From positions 124,001-188,000 of the forward strand of contig JANRIX010000010.1 in the NCBI GenBank assembly GCA_033764435.1: a DNA stretch of 64,000 nucleotides. Reading direction: 5' to 3'. The notes under the pieces were generated by a model. It made no database searches and was not told the origin of the DNA. It saw nothing but the letters and a program-made list of their open reading frames with translations. The translations under genes and the position numbers were made by a program. Origin of the DNA: JAEUMY01 sp033764435 (GTDB lineage Bacteria > Pseudomonadota > Gammaproteobacteria > Burkholderiales > Usitatibacteraceae). Position 1 is the stretch's first letter, and the number at the start of each line of letters is the position of its first letter. Below are positions 58,317 to 64,000 of the stretch, one piece after another.

Positions 58317-59045
58317 ATGCCGGTTTTTCGAGTAATTCTTGCTTCTCAACTCCGCCTCCTAACCTTCCGCGAATTCAAACCCAACCTGCGCGACCACTGG
58401 CGCGCGTATCTGGGCTGGGGGATGTTCTGGACGTGGGTGGCGGGCATGGGCCGGTATTGGGACAACCCCAAAGCCGAGTGGTGGCAGGCGCTGGGCCTGG
58501 GCTCGATCGCGTACATCTTCACGCTGGCGCTGGTGCTGTGGCTGATCATCCTACCGCTCAAGCCGAAAAACTGGACCTATCGCAACATCCTTATCTTCCT
58601 CTCGCTGACCTCGCTGCCGGCGGTGCTGTACGCGATCCCGGTGGAGCGCTTCATGCCGCTCGCCCAAGCGCAGGCGGCGAATGCGTGGTTCCTCGGCATC
58701 GTGGCGACGTGGCGGGTGCTGCTCTTGTGGTTCTTCATCCGCCGCGTGGCGCGGCTCTCCTGGCTGGACACGCTGGTGGCGTGCCTGCTGCCGCTCACGC
58801 TGATCGTCGTCGCGCTGACGGCGCTGAACCTGGAGCACGTGGTGTTCAACATCATGGCGGGCAACACGCCTGAGCAGCAGTCCGGCAATGATCGGGCCTA
58901 CGGGATTCTGTTTGTGATCACGTTCTTTTCCATGATGCTCTCGCCGATTTTGGTGCTGGTCTATTTCGCGCGGGCAGGCATTCGGCTGCGGGAGGTGCGG
59001 GCGGAGCGGGATGCAGAAGAGGCTGGCCGACGCACGGGACAATAA
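58317..59045 (+). CDS. multi-pass membrane protein (Yip1-like)
   Basis: A 242-residue protein with an amphipathic N-terminus (RLLTFREFKPNLRDHWRAYLGWGMFWTW) and about five hydrophobic helices (30-45, 60-84, 95-115, 127-150, 160-180, 205-225). The pattern resembles Yip1/YIF1-type inner-membrane proteins of bacteria. It starts 6 bases after the ATPase stop but is GC-rich like the main chromosome, so the acquired block ends here. ATG 58317 is chosen over an in-frame TTG at 58311. Confidence 0.7.
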   Translation: MPVFRVILASQLRLLTFREFKPNLRDHWRAYLGWGMFWTWVAGMGRYWDNPKAEWWQALGLGSIAYIFTLALVLWLIILPLKPKNWTYRNILIFLSLTSLPAVLYAIPVERFMPLAQAQAANAWFLGIVATWRVLLLWFFIRRVARLSWLDTLVACLLPLTLIVVALTALNLEHVVFNIMAGNTPEQQSGNDRAYGILFVITFFSMMLSPILVLVYFARAGIRLREVRAERDAEEAGRRTGQ

Positions 59046-59103
59046 AGATGCGGTGAATTCATCATTGGTCTGAGAGTCGAAAGGCAGGCCAACCTTCCAT
59101 GGG

Positions 59104-59943
59104 GTGACCAGATTGGGATATCAACGATGCAGCTTTGGGCTATTCGCAGGCGGATTGTTGGCCTCACTCTTTGTCGCAGCGCAAGAGTGCAGGCCGATTG
59201 AGAACCTGGAGAAGGTGGCTGACAAGAGATTGATCTTTGTTGGCGAGCTTCACGGCACAAAAGAATCCCCGCAATTCGTTTCCGACCTGACGTGCGGTTT
59301 GCTGCACATGAAGAAGCAGGTTGTTCTTGCAGTTGAGATGTCGAGTGACTTTCAGCCAGATTTGCAGTCAGCTATCAACGCGCCATCGGAACAGCAAGCT
59401 CTTGCCGAACTGGAGAAGCTTCGCTTTTGGGATGCGACGATGCAGGACGGGAAGCGCAGCTTGGCCTACATGAAACTGTTGAGGACGGCTTGGAGCTGGA
59501 AGCGGCAATTCCCTGACTTCGATGTTGCGGCAATCGATCTCTCGGGGTCCAGTTTCCCGTCTGCCAGAGCTGAGTTCATGGCAGGTGAGATCAGAAAGAT
59601 TCTGAATCGCGACAGGCAGGTGGTGGTTGTCGCTTTTACTGGAAACATTCATGCTCGCAGACAGAAGGGAACACCCTGGAACAAGGCGTTTGTCCCAGCC
59701 GCCTCTCTGCTCAACGATGTTGAAATGGTCTCGCTGAATATGGACTACACGGCAGGGACAGCTTGGAACTGCGGGGGGCGCGGCTGCGGCATCAATCCAG
59801 TTTCCGACTTGCCAGTGACTGGCAAGTCAACGAAGCCAAGCATTCAGATCAGTCAAGCGGACCCCTACTACGACGGCGTTTATCAACTCGGTGAAGTATC
59901 CGCCTCACCGCCTGTTCGACAATCCCCAACAGCGAGTAAGTGA
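59104..59943 (+). CDS. exported ChaN/TIKI-like protein
   Basis: A 279-residue protein with a GTG start and a signal peptide (FGLFAGGLLASLFVAAQ). LIFVGELHGTKESPQFVSDL is the N-terminal motif of the ChaN/EreA/TIKI group, with VVLAVEMSSD and VVVVAFTGNIHARR later, giving the Glu/His residues that the group uses for metal or haem. The Cys-containing segment WNCGGRGCGIN is unusual. Moderately AT-richer than the neighbours. Function unknown; a metal-dependent hydrolase is plausible. Confidence 0.7.
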   Translation: MTRLGYQRCSFGLFAGGLLASLFVAAQECRPIENLEKVADKRLIFVGELHGTKESPQFVSDLTCGLLHMKKQVVLAVEMSSDFQPDLQSAINAPSEQQALAELEKLRFWDATMQDGKRSLAYMKLLRTAWSWKRQFPDFDVAAIDLSGSSFPSARAEFMAGEIRKILNRDRQVVVVAFTGNIHARRQKGTPWNKAFVPAASLLNDVEMVSLNMDYTAGTAWNCGGRGCGINPVSDLPVTGKSTKPSIQISQADPYYDGVYQLGEVSASPPVRQSPTASK

Positions 59944-60358
59944 GCTTGTCAGTTGGGCGTTTATTCAATTAGGGCGGGCTTAATCGTTTCGGCTGGTTTC
60001 GTGCACTCCGAATATTCGCAGTGCACGTTTGAGACGAACTTGGGCCCCGGCCCGTCATTCCCGCGAAGGCGGGAACGGGGCGACGGGGATGCGATTGCCA
60101 TTGCGACTAAGTGGAGTCCGGGTGACTTCGATTGGACGCTGCAGGCGGTCCCGCAGGGATTCAGCAGTCGCCCCAAGCGACTGGTTAACAATATTCGCAC
60201 TGCAAGCGGGGCGCTGAATCCCGGCTACGACATCGCAAGATCTTCGGCTCCAAAAAAATCGGCCGGCCCACTCAGTGGCCGGCCGCAATTCCCGTGTATC
60301 TGCTGCGGTGCTGCGGTTGCTGCGGTGCTTCCAAGTGATGGGGTGGCGGTGCGGGCGG
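59944..60358. other. intergenic stretch with degenerate repeats
   Basis: Contains a one-mismatch palindrome CCGAATATTCGC (60009-60020), a single REP hairpin GTCATTCCCGCGAAGGCGGGAAC near 60053-60075, a half site CAATATTCGCA near 60189-60199 and a strong hairpin at 60260-60285. No gene is supported. Confidence 0.6.
60250..60286 (-). terminator. terminator of the leftward small gene
   Basis: CGGCCGGCC...GGCCGGCCG forms a strong stem (60260-60285); on the minus strand it is followed by a T-run (AAAAAAA at 60252-60258 on the plus strand). It lies 73 bases past the stop of the 42-residue gene. Confidence 0.75.
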
Positions 60359-60487
60359 TCAGGCGAGCACCGGAATGCTGGCGAGCGCGATGCCCGCGAC
60401 GGCGATGATGACCGCGATGGCGGTCAGGATGATGCGGCGAACCGGGCCGGGGCGCGGTCGCTCGGGTGTGGCGCTGACGACGTACAT
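60359..60487 (-). CDS. 42-residue single-helix membrane protein
   Basis: The minus strand carries GAGGAAAGG six bases before ATG 60487, opening a 42-codon frame: a polar Pro/Arg-rich start (MYVVSATPERPRPGPVRR) and one hydrophobic helix (IILTAIAVIIAVAGIALA...). It stops at 60359 and is followed by a clear terminator. The ribosome site, start, hydrophobic helix and terminator together make a convincing small gene of unknown function. Confidence 0.65.
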   Translation of the reverse strand: MYVVSATPERPRPGPVRRIILTAIAVIIAVAGIALASIPVLA

Positions 60488-60889
60488 GAATGCCTTTCCT
60501 CGTGGTGACTGCGCTTGTTGCGATGATTACGTAGAGCCGCAACAGGCGCAGGCGAATCCTTGCAGATTTCATACGATTTGAAACCTACCAACCTTGATAG
60601 GTTTGGCGGATTTTTTCGATGTTTCGACAGATAACCACGCAAATCCCGCATCGCGGGCGAGGGTTTGCGGAAGAATTGTGCCGGGCGTTGGTTACACTTT
60701 CGTTGTTCTGGCATTCGTTCAGCTTGCACGGTGCTTGCACTCGGGCCCGTTCATGCTTCGACACCTCAGCACGAACGGGAAGGGGGTTGGGGTGAATGCC
60801 TGGAATGCCTGGTTCGTTTCGCGCCGGCATGCATGCTTTTCTCATCAGCAAAAAATACAGCTGGCGCACTCGCGCCACATCCATACATC
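60488..60889. other. 400 base intergenic stretch
   Basis: Apart from the hairpin at 60582-60605 nothing specific is seen. It should hold the leftward promoter of the small gene and the rightward promoter of the acetyltransferase. Confidence 0.5.
60582..60619 (+). terminator. hairpin with T-run
   Basis: AAACCTACCAA pairs with TTGATAGGTTT (one mismatch) across CC, followed after GGCGGA by TTTTTT. It belongs to the same hairpin family as 42562 and 45452. No rightward gene ends just before it. Confidence 0.5.
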
Positions 60890-61417
60890 ATGAGCACGCT
60901 GAAATTCCGCCCCGCCACCGCCGCTGATGTTCCCGCCATCACGGCGCTGACCAACCTTGCCTATGCGGGCAACAATTCGGGAAAAGCCTGGACACACGAG
61001 GGCACGCTCTTCGACGAGGCGCGGACGAACGACGCGGAAATCGCCGGTCAACTCGCGGCACCGGGCGCGATGTTCCTGCTGGGCTTCGAGGGGGATCGTC
61101 TCGTCGCGAGCGCGCTGCTCAAGTTCAGTGACGCAGAGGGCTATCTCGGCATGCTGTCCGTGCACCCCGAGGCGCAGGCGGGCGGTGTGGGCAAGCAGAT
61201 GCTGGCGGAGGCGGAGCGCATGGCTATCGAGCGTGGCTGCATCAAGATGACGATGATGGTGATCGCCACGCATCGGCCGGAGCTGGTGAGCTATTACCAG
61301 CGGCGCGGTTATGTACTCACTGGACGCTACGGACAGTTCTCGCGGCCGGCGGTGAAGGCTTATGCGGAAGAGATCGGGATGCGGCTGGAGTGGATGGAGA
61401 AGACATTGAGGTCGTAA
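60890..61417 (+). CDS. GNAT-family acetyltransferase
   Basis: A 175-residue N-acetyltransferase: LKFRPATAADVPAITALTNLAY at the start, YLGMLSVHPEAQAGGVGKQMLAEAERMAIERG as the acetyl-CoA loop (Q/R-x2-G-x-G/A form AGGVGKQ), then YYQRRGYVLTGRYG near the end. The frame extends upstream, but ATG 60890 fits the family. Substrate not predictable. Confidence 0.9.
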   Translation: MSTLKFRPATAADVPAITALTNLAYAGNNSGKAWTHEGTLFDEARTNDAEIAGQLAAPGAMFLLGFEGDRLVASALLKFSDAEGYLGMLSVHPEAQAGGVGKQMLAEAERMAIERGCIKMTMMVIATHRPELVSYYQRRGYVLTGRYGQFSRPAVKAYAEEIGMRLEWMEKTLRS

Positions 61418-61500
61418 CGGAGTCGCCCTTTTTTAAGAAAGGGAGAAGTGCACAGGTCATCCTAGTTTGCAAATATTCGCACTGCCTACACAAATTGCTC

Positions 61501-61583
61501 CGTCGTTCCCGCGCAGGCGGGAACCTAAGTTGGTGGGAACAACTTGCTGAACTTGGGTTCCCGCCTGCGCGGGAACGACGAAG
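61501..61583. repeat. REPIN-type pair of inverted REP hairpins
   Basis: CGTCGTTCCCGCGCAGGCGG (from 61501) and its inverse ending GGGAACGACG at 61580, each a hairpin, as at 31005-31085. The spacer differs in sequence. Confidence 0.85.
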
Positions 61584-61603
61584 TCGGAGGCGGTTTCGCG
61601 GCT

Positions 61604-61615
61604 GCGAATATTCGC
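61604..61615. repeat. GCGAATATTCGC palindrome, copy 28
   Basis: Exact copy (14 bp with flanks), 20 bases after the REPIN. Confidence 0.95.
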
Positions 61616-61796
61616 ATTGCGAAAGTATTCACATCTCCCAATCCTCGGGGTGTTCCCGCAATCGCCATAGTGGCCGTAGCAATTTCGCTACATCAGCAAT
61701 GACGATTGATCTGTACCGTTGACAGCCGCACCGGGCGGCTTGAATACTGCGATCACTTTCCCACCGCACGCACCCGACTCATCGGGGCACACAATC

Positions 61797-64000
61797 ATGA
61801 CCCGCACACGTTCCGTCGCGGCCGCGCTGGCCGCGTTGCTGTTTGTTGCTTCCATTCACTCGCTGGCGCAGGATGCACCGAAAGACGCCGCTAAGCCGAC
61901 AGGCGCTGACACTATACCGGCAGGCGCCGACACCAAACCGGCCACGCCCGAGAAAAAGAAATGGGACGTGAACAACCCGCCCGGCGAGAAGGCCACCGTG
62001 AAGCTGGACACGCGCACGGGCACGTGGATGACCGTGGACGTAAGCCCGGATGGCAAGCGCATCGTGTTCGATCTCCTGGGTGATCTCTATCTCCTGCCCA
62101 TCGAAGGCGGTGACGCGAAGCCGCTCACCTCCACCATCGCGTGGGAGATGCAGGCGCGGTTCTCTCCGGACGGCAGGCGCATCACCTACATGTCCGACGC
62201 GGGTGGCGGGGACAACGTGTGGGTGATGGATGTTGAAGGAAGCGCGGTTGGCAAAAACGCACGTGAAGTGTCGAAAGAACCGTTCCGCCTGATGAACAAC
62301 CCGGTGTGGCATCCCAACGGCCAGTACATCGCGGCGCGCAAGCACTACACCGGCACGCGCTCGGCGGGCTCGGGCGAGATCTGGCTCTTCCATGTGAGCG
62401 GCGCGGCCGATGGCGGCGGCGTGCAGCTGAACGAGAAGCCGAACTGGCAGAAGGATCTGGGCGAGCCGGCGTTCTCGCCGGACGGCCGCTATCTCTACTA
62501 CTCGCAGGACACGACACCCGGCACGACATTCGAATACAACAAGGATTCGAACAAGCAGATCTATGTCATCCAGCGGCGCGATCTGGAGCGCGGCAAGACG
62601 GAGGTGTTCGTGAGCGGCCCCGGCGGCGCGGTGCGGCCCACACCTTCGCCCGACGGCAAGTGGCTGGCGTTTGTGCGCCGCGTGCGCGAGCAGACGACGC
62701 TCTTCCTGAAGAACCTCTCCACGGGTGAAGAGAAGCCGGTGTGGAGCGGGCTGGAGCGCGACATGCAGGAGGCGTGGGCCATGCACGGCGTGTATCCCGC
62801 GTTTGCGTGGATGCCGGGCTCGAAGGAAATCGTGGTGTGGGCGCAGGGTCGCATCTGGCGGCTGGATCTTTTCAGCGGCGCGGACGGCAAGGCGAAAGCG
62901 AAGGAGATTCCCTTCCGCGTGCAGCATGAGCGCGAGGTGCGCGTGCCGGTCCGCTTCGAGCAGACGGTGGCGCCGGACACGTTCAATGTGCATCAGCTGC
63001 GCTGGGTGAATGTGAGCCCGGCGGGCGACAAGGTGGTCTACTCCGCGCTGGGGCAGTTGTATGTGAAACCACTCGGCTCGCAAGGCGAAGCCAAGCGACT
63101 CACCACGCAGAACGAGCATTTCGAATTCTTCCCGCGCTTCTCGCGCGATGGCAGCAAGGTCGTGTTCGCCACCTGGAATGACCAGGCGCTAGGCAGTGTC
63201 CGCGTGCTGGACCTGAAGACCAACAAGGAAACAGTGGTCACGCGTGCGCCGGGCAAGTATCTGCAGCCGGTGTTCTCGCCGGACGGCACGAAGGTGCTGT
63301 ACGTGAAGCAACGCGGCGGTTTCCTGACGTCACCCTGGCACGGCATCGAGAACGGCGTGTACGTGGTGTCGGCAGATGGCAAGGGAACGCCGAAGCTCTT
63401 GACCGAGGATGGCCTCTGGCCGCAATTCGGCAACTCGAATGAGCACTTCTATCTCACCCGCACGCGCATGACCAACGAAGTGGACCGCGAGGCCACCCTG
63501 GTGCGGCTGAAGCTGGACATGTCTGAAGAGCCGCAGGTCATCGCCAAGGGCGACCAGACCTCCGACTTCGCCATCGCGCCCAATGGCGAGTGGCTCGGGT
63601 TTCGCGAACGCTATCGCACGTATGTGATGCCGCTGCCGCTCGCCGGCCGCGCAGTCACCATCGGACCGAAGGCAAAGACGCTCCCGCTGAAGGGGCTGGA
63701 CGTGAACGCGGGCGACTGGCTGCACTGGTCGGGCGATTCGTCGGCGGTGCATTTCGCGCTGGGCGATGAACTCTTCACCCGGCCGCTGAAGGACTCGTTC
63801 GACTGGCTGCCGGACTCGCCAAAGCCCTCGCCGAAGCTCTCGGAGAACGGCGTGAAGATCGGCTTCACCGCGAAGACCGATGCGCCGACGGCGACGGTGG
63901 TGATCTCGGGTGCCCGCATCGTGACCATGAAAGGTGATGAAGTCATCGAGAACGGCCGCATCGTGGTGAAGGGATCGCGAATATTCGCAGTGGGCCGCGC
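61797..64000 (+). CDS. TolB-propeller amidohydrolase (partial, runs off the window)
   Basis: An open frame of 734 codons to the window end without a stop. Signal peptide MTRTRSVAAALAALLFVASIHSLAQ, a low-complexity linker (GADTIPAGADTKPATPEKKK), then repeated PD40/TolB-type blades (VDVSPDGKRIVFDLLGDLYLLP; ARFSPDGRRITYMSD; AFSPDGRYLYYS; TPSPDGKWLAFVRR; FSPDGTKVLYVKQRG). Near the end, VVISGARIVTMKGDEVIENGRIVVKGSRIFAVG is the start of an amidohydrolase (metal-dependent hydrolase) domain. Propeller-amidohydrolase fusions are periplasmic. Palindrome copy 29 (RIFA) lies in that strand. Confidence 0.92.
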   Translation, partial: MTRTRSVAAALAALLFVASIHSLAQDAPKDAAKPTGADTIPAGADTKPATPEKKKWDVNNPPGEKATVKLDTRTGTWMTVDVSPDGKRIVFDLLGDLYLLPIEGGDAKPLTSTIAWEMQARFSPDGRRITYMSDAGGGDNVWVMDVEGSAVGKNAREVSKEPFRLMNNPVWHPNGQYIAARKHYTGTRSAGSGEIWLFHVSGAADGGGVQLNEKPNWQKDLGEPAFSPDGRYLYYSQDTTPGTTFEYNKDSNKQIYVIQRRDLERGKTEVFVSGPGGAVRPTPSPDGKWLAFVRRVREQTTLFLKNLSTGEEKPVWSGLERDMQEAWAMHGVYPAFAWMPGSKEIVVWAQGRIWRLDLFSGADGKAKAKEIPFRVQHEREVRVPVRFEQTVAPDTFNVHQLRWVNVSPAGDKVVYSALGQLYVKPLGSQGEAKRLTTQNEHFEFFPRFSRDGSKVVFATWNDQALGSVRVLDLKTNKETVVTRAPGKYLQPVFSPDGTKVLYVKQRGGFLTSPWHGIENGVYVVSADGKGTPKLLTEDGLWPQFGNSNEHFYLTRTRMTNEVDREATLVRLKLDMSEEPQVIAKGDQTSDFAIAPNGEWLGFRERYRTYVMPLPLAGRAVTIGPKAKTLPLKGLDVNAGDWLHWSGDSSAVHFALGDELFTRPLKDSFDWLPDSPKPSPKLSENGVKIGFTAKTDAPTATVVISGARIVTMKGDEVIENGRIVVKGSRIFAVGR
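63977..63988. repeat. GCGAATATTCGC palindrome, copy 29
   Basis: Exact copy in the amidohydrolase gene, RIFA phase (ATA codon). Confidence 0.95.

Larger units (their letters stand above)
61418..61796. other. intergenic stretch with REPIN and palindrome
   Basis: Contains a one-mismatch palindrome GCAAATATTCGC at 61469-61480, a REPIN at 61501-61583 and exact palindrome copy 28. No gene is supported. Confidence 0.6.

Noticed and set aside
2227..63988. The palindrome as a classical operator (LexA, Fur or LysR box)
   Set aside because: Most copies are inside genes in every phase and not near promoters, so a single-regulator operator does not explain them.
1..64000. tRNA, rRNA genes, CRISPR arrays, integrases or transposases
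   Set aside because: None was recognised; the repeats present are palindromes, REP pairs and short inverted-repeat elements without regular spacing or transposase genes.

Overview
The window reads as a chromosomal segment of a high-GC proteobacterium. The gene orders thiS-thiG-trmB, kinase/PP2C-rph-rdgB-hemW, yicC-gmk-rpoZ-spoT and recG-ubiC-ubiA point to a betaproteobacterium; this is inferred from order and protein likeness only. Two parts look acquired: a peptidase/hydrolase block (about 45.5-54.2 kb) and an AT-richer block (about 54.8-58.3 kb).

Layout. 0-5.6 kb: tail of a secreted protein, DUF2141 protein plus carotenoid oxygenase, and a LytS/LytTR two-component operon whose regulator start is duplicated. 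5.6-10.2 kb: a small inverted-repeat element, thiamine genes thiSG, an outer-membrane barrel, divergent rlmI/trmB, a FecR-domain protein. 10.2-14.9 kb: leftward operon kinase-PP2C-rph-rdgB-hemW with a 274 bp inverted-repeat element inside it. 15.1-19.3 kb: yicC-gmk-rpoZ-spoT. 19.3-26.1 kb: membrane, glycosyltransferase and methyltransferase genes, probably for surface glycans. 26.1-33.9 kb: ridA, recG, ubiC, ubiA, a LysR/NmrA pair, a zinc-ribbon membrane protein, a thiolase. 34-42.5 kb: a TPR-GGDEF diguanylate cyclase, a TonB receptor-phytase operon, a degenerate GGDEF protein paired with an AraC regulator. 42.6-45.2 kb: small hypotheticals and a double retropepsin-like lipoprotein. 45.5-54.2 kb: papain/hydrolase fusion, pentapeptide-repeat membrane protein, PhoD-like phosphatase, CHAT-transglutaminase-like protein, second hydrolase, and a duplicated C-terminal fragment. 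54.8-58.3 kb: a three-gene ABC-three-component (ABC-3C) type conflict system. 58.3-64 kb: membrane protein, ChaN/TIKI-like protein, a 42-residue membrane peptide, a GNAT acetyltransferase and the start of a TolB-propeller amidohydrolase.

The most unusual feature is a perfect 12 bp palindrome, GCGAATATTCGC, found 29 times exactly plus several one-mismatch copies. It occurs inside genes in all three phases (read as ANIR, xEYS or RIFA) and between genes. It is missing from three long stretches, two of which contain the likely acquired blocks. It resembles the HIP1 phenomenon of cyanobacteria but has a different sequence that I do not recognise as described. The second main candidate is the CHAT/papain/hydrolase locus, bounded by a repeated C-terminal module.
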